Source: Adiantum capillus-veneris (Eukaryota; Streptophyta; Polypodiopsida; Polypodiales; Pteridaceae). Taken from it: a stretch of DNA of 64,000 nucleotides. Position numbers and translations under genes: made by a program. Position 1 is the first letter of the stretch; each line of letters begins with the position of its first letter. Location of the stretch: contig CM043950.1 in assembly GCA_014529385.2 (NCBI GenBank), positions 150,352,945-150,416,944 of the forward strand. Reading direction: 5' to 3'. A model generated the notes under the pieces. It saw nothing but the letters and a program-made list of their open reading frames with translations. It searched no databases and was not told where the DNA came from. Shown here one piece after another: positions 20,160 through 33,549 of the stretch.

Positions 20160-20912
20160 AGGGAGACAGAGCCCAAGGGGAGTTCATGAGCATAAAGGGA
20201 CGGGTCTTGTGAGTGTTGAAGAGAGAGGGTGTAGGAAGGTGAACCTAAGGGACCAGAGAGAGAGGGAGAACTCCAAAGTGGTGATTCCAAGGTGATCAGA
20301 GGGGCCGGATGCAAAAGAGGAGCTTCAAGAAGGTGTGTTCAAGAGAGCGGGTCAATGAGAGTCAAGCTGAGCACAAAAGGTGAAATGAAGTAAGGTTAGG
20401 GGGAAAAAATAAATAAAATTTCAAAAAATGCCAAGGAGCACTAGAGACATCGCTAGTGCACCCCCTTCTCAAGCACAAGCCAAAGAGAGTAGTTAGAGAG
20501 TAGATGAAAATGAGGCGACTCCCTCCTTCCAAAGATGCCAAATTGAGAGGACAAGTGGACCAGTTAAGGAAGAATTTCCAAAAGTGAAGACCCCCCACCA
20601 TAAAAGACATCTTTTTAAATGAGATAGGGGCTTTTTGGGTGCCGTTTGAAGCCTGCAGAGTGGAGTTTGTTGATAGAGGAGTTCCTGTCAACCCCCTTTG
20701 TACTATTCCTTGAAAATAGCGATTTTGATGGAATTCTAAGCTTTGTGCATGCCTCTTGAAGTATAATCAAGCCACCAGTGCCCAGTTTTATTGTTGTTTC
20801 CCACCCCACCTTCTCTTTCTCCTGCTCTTGTGTTTCCCTACGGTGCGGGCAATGTAGATATGTGTGCCCCCCAGACTGATGGTGCTTTGTGCAAGAGCGT
20901 GAGATTGAGTGG

Positions 20913-21125
<213 letters not shown>

Positions 21126-21403
21126 CAAGGGTGGAGATAGATCGTGGTAGTAGGTGTGCATTGTGTGATGGTCTTGTGGAGTGTGTAAGCATTAGGAAAT
21201 GAGCAAGTGATGGCCTGCTAGTGTAAAGTGTGTTTTTGAAGGTATTTTTTGATAGGATAGGGGTACTGTGAATACCTTGAGCTATAGAGAGGTTTTTGTT
21301 TGTGTGTCGGGTGTGTTCCTCCATTCCCCCTCTCCATCTTGTCGTGTACCCCACTGAGGAGCACACTAATTGGTCCCAATTGATTGAAAAGAAGCGGTTT
21401 TTT

Positions 21404-22288
21404 GTGTTGGAAGTCATGGTGGCTAGAAGCTATGGACGGATTTTCATAGTCAAGGAGGGCCTTGACGAGTGGATGTCGGATTTTGATATGTATATAATAT
21501 TGTTGTATATGCCGAACGAGCATAGAAAAATGCAGACTTTTCCTTTGGTGATGTGCCAAAAAGCTAAAGTTTGGTATGAAGCTCTGTAGGGCGAGCTAAG
21601 GCAAGAGTGGCCGGCTCTATGGGCAAGGTTTCTTCAAGACATTTTCAAGGAGGCGTGGCCAGTCAAGATGGATGCGAAGATGAAGGCACTTAAGCAAGAT
21701 GTAAGTGAAGAGTGCAATCTGTTTTTGGGTCAGCAATTGGATAATAAGGATTACTTCAAGATGGACAAGTTTATGGCATGTCTACACCCTAAAGTGAGAG
21801 AGAAGGTCGATTTTGAAAGCCCAAAAAATTATAATGGTGTTGTAGCAATCACATGCTCAAAGAGCAAAAAGATAAAGAAGAAAATAGAGCAGGGTGTGTC
21901 GGGCTATGAGATGATGGCCCCCCTTCAACCGCAGAGTCTGCGGGAGGCTATGCATGAGGAGAATCATGGAAATCAAGGTGTAGCTATTGTGCTGCAGAAT
22001 TGGGTACGTGCGATGCAGGATTTTTCCAAGCAGATGCAAGAGTTACATCTAAGAGTGATGGATAGAGGACAACCAAGAGGAGCAAGGGTCAGGGTAAGGA
22101 CGCTACCAGGTAGATGCTACAATTGTGGAGAAGAGGAGCACTTTGCACCTGACTGTCCTCACCCACCAAAAGAGAGAGGAGGCATTTACCCATTGTTTGG
22201 TAGAGGTCGAGGTGAATGGCAGTTTAATGGTCCAAGAGACCAAGCACTTGAAAATCTTGTGCAGCAAGCTCCGCCAAATGGAGGTTAA
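21404..22288 (+). pseudogene. Gag of Gypsy-4
   Basis: Capsid homology begins about 60 bp after the PBS, so there is no room for a pre-gag ORF. Residues include DEWMSDFDMYI and KAKVWYEAL, then TAG at 21587, then in the same frame GELRQEWPALWARF. CCHC knuckle CYNCGEEEHFAPDC at about 22120. Another gag-type domain feature is the VREKVDF stretch. Broken by at least one stop. Confidence 0.65.
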
Positions 22289-22297
22289 GTCCCAAGG

Positions 22298-23540
22298 GTG
22301 AATATTATCACGCTGGAAAATCAAGAAGTCAAGATTTTGGCCAACAAAAAGGCAAGAGCAGAAAGAGAGAAAGAGACCAAGCGGGAAACTAGAGCTTGCA
22401 AAGGTAAAGAGAAGGTATATGAGGGTAGAGAGCAGCCTGAGACTAGCAAAAGAAGGAGACGTCGCAAAGTCAAGCAAGCTGACTTCCAATTGGGACGTGG
22501 ATACCCCGAGTACAACCTGGTAAGTGATGTTAAAAATAAAAAAGCAAACATTACATTTGGTCAATTGTTGGCTTTAAATCCAAAATTGAGGAGGCAGTGG
22601 TCTATGAGTGTTAGCACAAGGCTTCCAACGGGCTAAGGGGAATGTTCACAATGTAAAAGATGGCCTTGAGGATAGGTAGCCCAACTGATGTTCTTCCACT
22701 GGTAGATGCGTTCATTGAACAAAAGAAGTAGGTATAAGCCTACATAGACGGTGGAGCACATCTGTGCATCATGACGGAAGCAGCCATGAAAGATACAGGG
22801 GTCAATGCAATAGTCAGGTCAAATGTGTGCATGAGGGCGGCCAACCATACTAAAGTTAGGTGTATGGGTGTGGATCAAGATGTGAAGGTCAAAGTGAAGG
22901 GCATAGAGTGCTTGATAGACCTTTTTCTGATGAAGGCAAGTGATAATGCTTATCCAATCATTTTGGGTAGGTCGTGGATTTTGGCAATTAGTGCTAAGCA
23001 GGATTGGGAGAGCAAAGTGTTCACTTTGCCTGACAAAGAGAAAGAGAGGTAGGTTGTGCTAGACTTGAAGACCAAGGAGAGAAATTATCATCCTATGGCA
23101 GCCAAAGATGAAGGCAACATGATGACAACTTATGAGTACGAGATAGGGACGGCTTACGATGAAGGCTACACTAGCACCGAGGACAAGGAAAGCAAGGAGG
23201 ACTTGCTAAATATTAATATATATCTTCTTGGAGTCACCATAGAGGACCTTTGTGCATATGAGGATAGCATTGTTGACCTTATCAAAGATGAAGTACAGGG
23301 TGAATTTTTGTCTTGCCTATCCAATGGTGTGATGGTGGAGTAGATGTTGGAAGGGAAAATAGAGGCAGATTGCGAGAGTGGAGTGGCACTTCCTAAGTTA
23401 CAAGATGATCATCTTGGCCCAGTCTATGGTGAGAAGGTTGGAGATTTAGCAGAGCCAATTCTTGAGGCTAAAGAGCTAGGTGTGGAGCCAATCCTTGAAC
23501 CAGTGAGAGAGTCTTCAAATACCACTTTATAGAGAAAGGA
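22298..23540 (+). pseudogene. Protease region of Gypsy-4
   Basis: Two shifted pieces. 22298-22636 has the conserved block QADFQLGRGYPEYNL and FGQLLALNPKLRRQW. 22690-23052 is the aspartic protease with AYIDGGAHLC and PIILGRSWI, preceded by stops (TAG, TAA near 22729-22737). 23056-23540 is an acidic linker as in Gypsy-1. Not functional as it stands. Confidence 0.6.
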
Positions 23541-23553
23541 GCTATGCTTAGCC

Positions 23554-24060
23554 ATGCCACGGATGGTTTCAAGTGGCCAGGTGTTGGATCTTGGTTTTGT
23601 GCATTTGGTGAGTATGCTATTGAAGGTTGTTTTGCGAATGTATTTACATGGAATACAAGGCTTTCCTGTTGTGGGTTGTGCTATAGAGTCTTTTCTACCA
23701 AGCAGTTTGAATAGGGTTGATGAAGAACCACGCTATGGATGGATTCAAGGGAGGCCCATTCCATGGTCTAGAGATGAGGCCGAAGAAGTGGGTATGCATG
23801 TTTTGCATCTATATGAGAAGGCAACAAGGGATCACAATGTGAAGTAACAAGAGGGACAAGTGAGGAATTCTAAGCCAAGTTTTCCGGATAGGGAGATGTA
23901 AAAAGGAAGTTGGGTGATGAAATATGAGAATTTTAAGTTCAAAAAGAAGTGGAAAGGTCCGTACAAAGTGCAAAAAGCCTTTCTGAATGAGACCTATTAG
24001 TTGGTAAGGGAAAATGCATTAGGAAGGGAATGGGGTCTAAGGGGGCCTCTTTATTTTCCA
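23554..24060 (+). pseudogene. Integrase C-terminal remnant of Gypsy-4
   Basis: 23760-23847 reads DEAEEVGMHVLHLYEKATRDHN and 23917-24010 reads FKKKWKGPYKVQKAF, then TY-stop-LV with TAG at 23998. This is the region after the integrase core. The 23554-23750 part is not recognised. It marks the right side of the internal deletion. Confidence 0.5.
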
Positions 24061-24896
24061 TCGGATTAAAAAGGAGATTATGGAAGGGGCAAATGGGTGG
24101 ATTCCATGTTGATTGAACTGGTGGGTATGGTAGGGCCTAAGAGTAAGTGTTCAAACTTGTAATCTTGTATAATATAAAGAGAAAATCTCTTATATTAAAA
24201 AATGAACTTTTCTCTGAGTAGTTGAGTGAAAACCAATCATTTCTCTCTCTAGTGGCTGTCAGTTGCTCCCCCCTCTCTACTAAAAAGGGGTCCCTCCAAA
24301 AATGTGATGATCATTCCCTCCCGCTCCATCTACTGTATATCTCTCACTTCTCTTCACTTCACCTTGCAAGAGTTGCTTATCTTTTCTTCCTTTTAGTTTT
24401 CCCTCCCAAAATCTTTGTAATAGAAGTTTGAGCCTCCTTTCCCTCCTCAAGCTTGTTGGATTCTCCTCAAGCTGAAGTTCTCCATTTCTCCTTGAGACTC
24501 ACTAAACACCTCTACCTAAAGCTAAAGATCTGCAACATATCCTTCTGCTAGATCATCCCTCTTTCTTTCCTCAATAGCTTTTCTGCTCCTTCTCCATTGT
24601 GCTCTCTAGAGAGGATTTACTTTCCTCTCAATCTTTGCAACATTATCTTCCCCATTAAACCAACAAGCAAGTGGAGCAGTATAGCAGTAAGTGGCATCCT
24701 TCATCTTTGTGTACCATCAAGAATCTTGCTCTATACAACTGAGAACGTGGAAGTGCAATGTCTAATCACAAACTTCATTCTACCTATTGTAAATATATCA
24801 TTTAGTGATTACTAACACTAAAGACTAACCTACTAACACAAAATAGACATTGACCTAACCTTAAAAGACACCTCACCTCAAGACACGTACATAGTA

Positions 24897-24900
<4 letters not shown>

Positions 24901-24957
<57 letters not shown>
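24901..24957 (+). repeat. (CT)n microsatellite
   Basis: Pure CT, about 28 units. Confidence 0.95.
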
Positions 24958-24959
<2 letters not shown>

Positions 24960-25417
24960 CCAAACTCTTTAATCTCACCCTATCTACCATCAATAATGTC
25001 TTTCTCTTGAGACCAAATCCATGACTCATGAAGACAAAGAAGGCCCAGTATATTTTTTATTCAAGAAAAATCATAATCTTGATTTGATTATCTTGTAGCA
25101 TAGAATTTCCAATAATCCTAATGAGAGGTCTCTAGCTTATAAATAGACCCCTCTTCTTCTTGTAAATGATCTCCAAGATCTCACATAGCACCCCAACACT
25201 ATAGGCGTGAAGAGAGACTTAGGTGTAGCAACCACTTTGTGAGCCTCACTTGCCATGAGAGAAGCTTTGGTGGTACACATAGAGTTCTAAAATCTCAAAA
25301 CCACTATTGTATATGCTCTTCTATTTTCAACAATTTGAGGTTTTGGTGCTTCAAAGGCGTGTCTTGGCTCTACAATCACTTTGGTGCTTCAAAGCTTGGG
25401 GGATGCACTATGTAATC

Positions 25418-25610
25418 ATGTTAATGTATAACGTGAGTTCGATAGGAGGGGTTTTTAAATGTAACAAATATAGGCAATTTAACAAAGATACATTAAAATA
25501 AGGGGTTTGTAATAATGTTAATGTATAACGTGATTTTGATAGGAGGGGTTTTAAAATGCAAAAAATTGAGGCAATTTAACAGAGATACATTAAAATAAGG
25601 GGTTTTTATA
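25418..25610 (+). repeat. Tandem duplication, ~97 bp unit x2
   Basis: Both units begin ATGTTAATGTATAACGTGA and contain GGCAATTTAACA and GATACATTAAAATAAGGGG. They differ by scattered substitutions. Confidence 0.8.
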
Positions 25611-26039
25611 TTCAATTTTGGAAAAAATCCTAAAATAAGGGGTCATTTTATTCATTTAGACATGTTCAAGGGTTTCTTTTAATACCCCATGAACACATGT
25701 TATATAGTGGGGTACTAAACGGTGAGCCCCCCAAGCTTCAAAGGCATGTCTTGGTTCTAGAATCGTCGTCCTTTCACTTGTGCCGTGCGGTTTGGTGAAT
25801 GCAAGGTGACTTGTATCTTTTAAGTTCCATGATTTGAGCTTGTTTGAGAAAGTGGTTAGTGTGTTTTCATTGACAAGTTTCTTGTTCATTGTACGAGGGT
25901 TTTGTGGTGAGAGGTTTCTCACACCCTAAGACAGTGCGTATGTGCTATCAATGTTTACCATTCACTAATTGTTAGTTTAGTTTATGCAAGCTTAGTAAAA
26001 GCACTTATCTTGAAAGTTTTCAATCAGGTATTTGCAAAA

Positions 26040-26045
<6 letters not shown>

Positions 26046-26088
<43 letters not shown>
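26046..26088 (+). repeat. (CT)n microsatellite
   Basis: About 21 units, 42 bp from the Gypsy-2 target site. Confidence 0.95.
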
Positions 26089-26091
<3 letters not shown>

Positions 26092-26129
26092 CTTTGCTTT
26101 GGCTCTCTCTTGCGCCATTTGCTATACGT

Positions 26130-27276
26130 TGTGAGCGGGATGGAAACACACAGAACGCCTCTATAACGACCCGACACACACTCTTGAAATGATACACACA
26201 CACACTATGGGGAACCACTCGGCTTACACAACACACCTGGCCGAGACAGGGAACACACCTATGGAGTGAGAGGAGAGAGACTATCCACTTGCCCACTCCA
26301 CACAGAGACACACACACACACACACACACCCCCAAAAAACTCAGCTCAAAAGAGGAGAACTTCAAATGTTTAGATACAATTGATCTTGGGCCAACAGCAA
26401 TGGGGCAAATAGCTCACACAATATGGGTAAAATAAGCCAGATACAATCACAAACTAGAGCAGAAACTTCGCTCATAGGAGAAACTTACACAGTAAAAAAA
26501 TTAGAAAAAGAGTGAGGAATTTGGAAAAATGGATAGCGCCATCGCGTCCGGAACAGCCCAAAACCCCAGTCTACAATGTCAAAGTGCTCAAATCCGACCT
26601 AGGATGATCAGTTTACGGCCAAAACAGGCTCCAAAAACCTCAAAAACACAGTTGCGGCTGTTCCTCCTCTCTTCTCCATGTTTTTTCTGGTCTTCTCTCT
26701 GTTTTTTCAGTTCCCACACTTAGCTTTATTAGTTGGTAACCCGTGGCCTTTCAGATGACCTCAAACGGACCCCGTACAGGCCAAAAACTGACCTCGCAGT
26801 GCATAGTTGTCACCTTTTTGCATCATCCGCACATCTGGCACTCAGTTTTTCCAAATAATGCATCCCGCACCCATGTGAAGTGGCCCCAAAAATTGGTCCT
26901 CATGATGACCTTTCTGCATAAGTATCACAAGAAAACACCCACGTCGTGTCCATACTTCTCCGCGTGCAAGTATTGACCTCGTTCGACCTCCTGACGCCAC
27001 TTGATGCCATCTGACGCACCTGCTTACCTCATGTCGTCGGCCCGCGGATATCTTCCTCGAGAATTTTTACGCGCTACCAACTCCTCCTTATTGTAGAAAA
27101 AACACAGTGGTACTGGTAATATTGAAAATCAATGCACTATGTACACCTTGTCCTACCTATACACATGTGGGCCCCACATAACCACCTGGCTCTGAAAAAT
27201 GGGCAATTCTTTATTTGATGCACCAAGAATGTATATGTACATATGTGCAATCCCTTGCTCCAAAAAACTCCTGACA
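26130..27276 (-). repeat. 3' LTR of Gypsy-2
   Basis: Direct copy of 33576-34706 with small indels. It is preceded (to its right) by the inverted polypurine tract 27277-27298. Confidence 0.9.
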
Positions 27277-27304
27277 TAATTTGCCCATCCCCTAGCCTGC
27301 TAGA

Positions 27305-28162
27305 TCATTCATGATCAGCAGCAGCAAAGAGAGATATGAGACTCGCCGCATCACAGGTCTCCTCATCCCTCACCAACACTGCTTGATCCACACATAGCTC
27401 ATCTTGCTCCACCATCATCAATCTAGCATGATACAATTTAAGACGCAATCCATTTACCCTTGACTTATGTAGAACACCATCCAGGTTAGCCAGCTGATAT
27501 GTGCCATTTGGAAAACACTCCACTACCTTGAAAGGGCCTTCCCACTTAATTTGAAACTTCTTTTGGAAGGTGTTGTCCAGCTTTCTGTTGTAGCGCAAAA
27601 CAAAGTCATGTTTCTTGATACCCTTACTTTTGACCTTTTCATTTATCTCTGCCAAATCTTTATCCTGCATCTGCCCATAATGCTCCAATGCGCTCATCCT
27701 ATCCAACTGGACCTCTTGTAACTGCAAGAGCCTCTCTTTGAATGCATCACTAGGTGGCCCAAGCAACTTCTCTAACATCTTGACCGTAGGCAACTCTACC
27801 TCCACAGGCAATAGTGCTTTCTTTCCATACACCAACTGAAATGGAGTAAACCCTGTACTAGGCAATTCCAAATCCCAATTCTTTCCTTGGTGCTCTGTCA
27901 CTTTAGAAAGAATTTGTACCAACTCACCATTGAATCTTTCATTTAAGCCATTACACTGCGGGTAATAAGGAGTGGTATGCTGGTGCCTAATCTTCATCTT
28001 TGTACATAAGAAGTCTAGCAATTTAGCTCTAAATCCTGGCCCCTTATCTGAAAGTAGCTCTAATGGCACCCCAAACTTGCAACATATTTCATCATACACA
28101 AATTTTGCCACATCCTTTGCAGTGATCTGTTTTACTGCTATAGCCTCTGCCCATCTAGAGAT
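27305..28162 (-). pseudogene. Integrase core and C terminus of Gypsy-2
   Basis: Contains SDKGPGF and NERFNG, then a deletion of about 12 residues at ~27861 (LELP joins STGFTPF), then the KKFQIKWEGPFKVVE block and the family-specific C terminus. Confidence 0.85.
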
Positions 28163-29332
28163 TTAGTCTACTGCCGTCAAAATATAGCTTTTGCCCCTGC
28201 TTGTGATAGGTAATGGGCCTATTGCATCAATCCCCCACTTTTCAAACACATCAAATGCCATAATGGTTTTTCGTAGCTCTGGCTTCAACACTCTCTTCCC
28301 AAATGCTTGACACCTATTGCAAGACCTACACCAATGGTGAACATCCTTGTGCAAACTAGGCCATACATACCCCTCTTGCAAAATCTTATGCAAGGTGATC
28401 TTTAGAGCAAAATGGCCACCACATGCACCTTCATGATTCTCTTCCAACACTCTATAAAGCTCCTCTCGCCAAGGGACACGTCTCAACACGAGATCAGCCC
28501 CTTTCATGTATAAGACATCACCAATCAATTTGTACCTGTATGCTCTACGCACAAAGCCATACTTCTTAGACTTCTGAATCTCCTTTGGAATGATTCCTGT
28601 TAGCAAAAACTCCTCTTCTTGAGCCAAACTTTTCCGGCCATGATAAAGAGGTAAAGTGGTCCTCAACACCAATAGCTCCCCAATCATGCCTTGAGTTGCT
28701 TCATGTGCCTCTCCATTTAGAGCACGTTCAATGTGTCTGATGCTCCATGCTTCAAACATTTTTAATAGGCCTTTAATTCTGAAGCACATTTCCTTCAATG
28801 AGGTGTTCTTGCTCTTCCACACACCCAGCACTTGCTTCACCACTAACAAGGCATCACCTTTTATGCTCAACCTTCGAACCCCATGCTTCAAACAAATGTG
28901 TAATTCGGCTTCCAGAGTAGCATATTCAGCCTCATTGTTACTATGAGCATCCAATTTGAACCCTCTCTTGCATACTAGCTTCCCCTCTGGATCATAAAGT
29001 GCTATACCCCCTGAAGCTGCATCATGGCTCTTTCTGTATGAACCATCAAAGAACAACACATGTGCATTGCTGATCTGTGGCACTTCTTCAACTACCTTTC
29101 TCACCACCTCTTCCTTAACAATAAGGGGATTCTCCTTGTAGGTCAACAAATCAGCTAGGGTAGCCCTTGTACTATCTTCCACTAGAAAAGAGAACTCAAA
29201 CTCTTGCAGCTCAATTACCCATTTCTTCACCACATTTGACATGTTAGTGCCATTAATTAACTTGGCAAAAAGGCATAACTCATCAAGAAAACAAAAGTTC
29301 GTGGTAGCAAGTAATGACGAAATCGTCGACAA
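28163..29332 (-). pseudogene. RNase H (archaeal type) and N-terminal integrase of Gypsy-2
   Basis: Contains FFDGSYRKS, SNNEAEYATLEAE, SIKGDALLVVKQV and the integrase HHWCRSCNRCQ and WGIDAIGPLP. Ends at a TAA (28161-28163 region, Tyr in Gypsy-1) right after TAVD. Confidence 0.85.
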
Positions 29333-30342
29333 GCAAATATTACACTAGCCATCACTAGCTCTACTTCCGAGAACTTTCTCTCCGCTACCAACTTCACTCG
29401 GCTTGCACAATACACTGGCCTCATATAATGGCTGCCCTTCCCCTTTTGCAATAGCATGGCTCCAATGGCATCATCCCCTACTGATGGATTTACATAAAAC
29501 ACTTGCTCCCAATCAGGAGCTTGCATGGCTGACAACCCCCCTAACACCTCTTGAAACACTTCTTCACACTTGTCATCCCATTGCAATGGATCATTCTTTG
29601 CCACTTGTTGTAATGGATAAAGAATCTGAGAAGACAATGGAATAAACCTTTCCATGTACTTCACTTTGTGTATAAAGGTTGCCAATTGCTTCGTACTCGT
29701 AGGTGATGGAAGAAGAATAATAGACTTAACCTTGTCTGGATCAGCCTCAATGCCATTTTCTGACACCATGTGGCCCAATAACTTCACCCTTGGCTGTGCT
29801 AGATGACATTTCTTTGGATTTAGTTGTCCTCCACATTCATCATATCGAGCCAATACCATCTGCAGCTTCATACGGTGTTCAGCCCTACTTCTATAAACAC
29901 AGAAGTCATCCATAAAAGCTTTAACACAACTACCAATGAATGGTTCCAACACCCAATTTTCTCTCTCTTGATAGAAGGAAGGTCCATTTGACAACCCAAA
30001 TGGCAATACTGTGTAGCAATAGCAGCCCCATGGCGTAATAAAAGTGGTCTTTGTGCGGTCTTTAAGAGCAATCTTCAATTGAAACCTCTCATAACCTGCC
30101 ACTGAATCCAAGATCTGATCGATGAATGGAAGAGGATATGGGTTCTTCTTAGTGGCTGCATTTAAGGGTTTAAAATCTACACAAATTCTCCACTTTCCAT
30201 CCTTCTTTGGATTGACTACAACTGGACTCACCCATTCTGTGGTCTCCATAGGGACTATGAACCCTGCCTTCAATAACTTGTCCACCTCTTCTCGCAAGGC
30301 TTCCATTTTCTCTTGACACATCCTTCTTAGCCTTTTCCGCAC
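29257..30342 (-). pseudogene. Reverse transcriptase of Gypsy-2, motif A deleted
   Basis: Close to Gypsy-1 RT, with FMDDF present, but 30 bp are missing at about 30085, removing ten residues including the motif A Asp (YER joins directly to FQLKIAL). The polymerase cannot be active. A frameshift near 29260-29330 separates it from the RNase H/integrase reading frame. Confidence 0.85.
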
Positions 30343-30346
30343 TGGC

Positions 30347-31710
30347 TTAGCACCTTCTTTCAGCTATATGCATCTCTTCGCCCTTGAACCCTCTGATCTC
30401 TTCATATGAAGTAATGAAAAAATCAAGAAAACTAGCCAGCATGTGCAAATATATATCCTTCTCCATAGCTGAGAGGTCTCCACTGATCATTTGTGTCATC
30501 AATTCCTGCTTGTTTGACAACTCAATCTTGGTTTGCATCAGCCCTTCAATCACTTCATAAGGCCCTTCACTTTCATCTTCAACCTCATTCGCAAATGCAA
30601 CTAAACCAAACTCTTGGATTTCTTTGTCCATCCTCATCATTGCTGGTAGTGCTATCACTATCCTCATCTGTCACCATGGAAGAGTCTTCATCACTAGACT
30701 CATCCTCATCTTCATAAAGCTCCTCTAATCATTTCCTTGTGTCCATATTATAAAGCTTCTTGGTACCTGTCTTTCCATAGAGTCTAATCGTACCATGTCG
30801 CCAATCTTGAACAGCTCCCACTGCACGTAACCATGGTCTACCCAATATAATAGGATATGCTCCCAACCCTGCTCGCATCACATGAAAATCAACCACTGCC
30901 TTTGCATCATATGCCTCCACTTCTAAGCTCTTTACAACACCCAAGCATTTTACTTTTTGATGGTTTGCCAATCTGATCCGAAAACCTGACACCCCTGCCA
31001 CTATGAGACCCATCTTCTCAACGCATGAGTGTGTTATGACGCATATTTGAGCTCCACCATCCACATAACCTTGTCCCAAATTTTTCCTTTTTGCCACACA
31101 TCTACTATTGGAAAAATGTGTGGTAGCTCATCCATTGCCAACACCTTTACTGAACCTCTCTCTGGCTCTTTCTCCATTGGGTTAACCATCCTCTTCCACT
31201 ATCGCTTTAGCTTAGGCACCATCTCTATAAGCTACCCAAAAGTAACATCTACCTTCCTGCTCGTCAGATCCTCCTTCAAGTCATAGCTTAATTGCCCATC
31301 CCCTAGTGGAAAATCTGAAACATGAAACTTTCGACAAGCTCTCCTTTTCCTCTTGGCCTTGACATCCTCACCTTCATGACTCTTTCCCTTCTTCTTACTA
31401 CGACCTGGGGCACTTCTTCCTTCCTTGTCCTCTGTCGTCCTCTTCCCAATAGGCATCACTAATGTATCCTCTAACTTTGATGCCTTCTCTAAGGTAACCA
31501 CACTTAACACTTTTGTCTTTCCCTTTTCCTCCTGGTTTAATCCACTGGTTCCTTCATCTCCTTTAATTTCGATGCCATAATCATGCGACGTAGTTAGCAC
31601 CTGTTTTGGAAATGGATACATGTCTCACCCCATCCTTGGTGGCTTATCACATTGCGGGCTAATGTGACCCAACTCTCCACAATTGTAACATGTGGGCGTC
31701 TGCCTCCAAA
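30347..31710 (-). pseudogene. CCHC knuckle, linker and protease of Gypsy-2
   Basis: The CCHC knuckle lies near 31645-31690. A Gly codon became TGA just before 31621. 31232-31621 is the basic linker and SDFPLGDGQ block. 30729-31097 is the protease (GYVDGGAQIC, PIILGRPWL). 30347-30667 is the acidic linker, shortened. Separated by frameshifts. Confidence 0.75.
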
Positions 31711-31786
31711 ACCTACCATTACTTTGTCCAACACCATTTCTAGGCCTTTCTTCACCTCCTGGTTGATTTGCAAACCTCCCTTGACC

Positions 31787-32554
31787 TCAATTATTTCCCA
31801 CTTGACCTAGCATGTTTAGGCTGAGATTCTTCATTAAATCTACCATTTGCCTCATGTCTTGCCTTAGCCCATCATCTTGCACTGTTGTAGTGACCACTGC
31901 TGGCATAACCTGAGTAGTAACAGGAACCACTGGTTCGTGATGAGCCCGTGGAATGCGACCTTGTAAAGAGTCCATAGGCTGAAATTCAGACCTCATTGGC
32001 AAAGACTCCACCCCTAACTGGCTCATTTTCTTCAGCTTCCACTCTTTGTTCCTTGCTACCTCTAGTGCATCTTCATATGTCCTAGGCTTCTTTAGCTCCA
32101 CTCTCCAACGTATATTCTCCCAAAGACCAGCCAAGAACCTGTCCTTCTTCATCATGTCAGGCGGGGGTACCTGTGGTGCTAAGGCCTTGCACATTCGCTC
32201 CCATGCCAATGAAAACATACGTATGTACGCATCTACCAGATCACCTTCCTTTTGCACCAAAGCATGTACTTCTTGCCACACTTTGTCAGGATCTTCTATC
32301 TTCACAAACTCCACTTCCAACCCATGTCGTAGATTGTCTAAACTCAACCTTACAGGTGGATCTGCCACACACAACTCCTCTTCAAATGCTTTAGACCAAA
32401 CTCGTGCATCACTCTTCAAACAAATTTGGAGAAGGCGTAACATCTGCGTAGGGTCATGAATCTGGTTGCTAATGTAGGCAACCTCCATCTTTTCCAAAAA
32501 TTATTCCACATCTTCATCACTTCTTCCATGAAACTCCGGATAAGAGAAAGCCAT
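31787..32554 (-). pseudogene. Gag of Gypsy-2
   Basis: ATG at 32554 equals the Gypsy-1 gag start. A TAA at 32501-32503 (GAA in Gypsy-1) stops it after about 17 codons, and a TGA at the end (after MLGQVGNN) replaces a sense codon. In between it is close to Gypsy-1 gag. Confidence 0.8.
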
Positions 32555-32656
32555 GGCTACCCAAGTTATAATGCTTTGAGAACCCCTTCGAACACACGTG
32601 CAAGAACCCAAAACTTTTCACTACCCAATCCCCAAAAACTTCAATGGAGCTTAGCT

Positions 32657-32875
32657 TTAGATAAGGACAAACACATGCACATCAAATGAGTTTTCATAGT
32701 TAATCATCGGAATGACAACAGGCAAAGGACATTCCAGGATCTCTCTCAATCTTCTTGGCCCAAACATAAAGACTATGCGCTGCTGGAAAAAGATCTTCCT
32801 GGACACATGAACATTAATCTGGATTCTTTGAGTTAAATGAAAAGGAGTGAACTTAGGGCCATTTTGATCATCCAT
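32657..32875 (-). CDS. Conserved 72-aa pre-gag ORF of Gypsy-2
   Basis: ATG at 32875, stop at 32659-32657. Protein differs from the Gypsy-1 copy only at residue 8 (Lys for Gln), with seven silent differences. It stays intact although gag and pol of this copy are broken, which fits selection acting before this copy decayed. Function unknown. Confidence 0.7.
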   Translation of the reverse strand: MDDQNGPKFTPFHLTQRIQINVHVSRKIFFQQRIVFMFGPRRLREILECPLPVVIPMINYENSFDVHVFVLI

Positions 32876-33549
32876 TAAATCCAACCATGAAGCTCCCAAG
32901 AAGGCACACCTGACTTATCCTCTGATTTTTGCACAAATTTCAGCAGCATAACAGCATAAATGGCTCAAAATACCAAAAAACCAGCCATCATAACTTAGAA
33001 AAATTTTGGCAGAGTTTCCGCAGAAGTAGAGCAGTGTGAACCCAAAATATAGACTGTCTACAATAGAATCCGAGCATCAATTAGGAATCACTAGTACATA
33101 GCCTATGGCGAGGTCACAAAAAGGGTGCTCTAGCTACCTGTATCATCGAAAGGATCTCTACATTTGAGAATCCCCTAGCTCAATAAAAACCTCACGCTAT
33201 CGACCCTCACACGAAGGCTAATGCAAATCGCGTATAGTCAAGTCTCAGAAATGACTATCTTCCAGACCAAGTCTCAGAAATGGATGGGACTGCCAAATAA
33301 AATCATATATAGCTCCACAAATGCGTACAATGGCAGTTTCCACAAGTAACGTACAATCCAGCAGACAATGCGCTCAAATAGGCGCCAAGTGATGCATACC
33401 CACAACAACTGCAAGTGACATCACTGCTAGTATATCACTGTACTCCAGCTACGTGTACCTGTGTGAATCACCTGTACATTAACCTGTCCCTGTAACCTGT
33501 AATCCCCAATCTCAAAGCTCGAAGCTCGAAGCAGAAGGTACTCGAAGAA

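Larger units (their letters stand above)
21338..24060 (+). mobile_element. Gypsy-4: internally deleted Ty3/gypsy element
   Basis: A degenerate PBS (GTACCCCACTGAGGAGC, about 21341-21361) is followed by gag, protease and then only the C-terminal end of integrase. RT, both RNase H domains and the integrase core are missing. Related to Gypsy-5 by LTR end and gag. The 3' LTR could not be located. Confidence 0.65.
24061..26129. other. Intergenic stretch with microsatellites and a tandem duplication
   Basis: No gene supported. Contains (CT)n at 24901-24957, a ~97 bp tandem duplication at 25418-25610, and (CT)n at 26046-26088 close to the Gypsy-2 insertion point. Confidence 0.5.
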
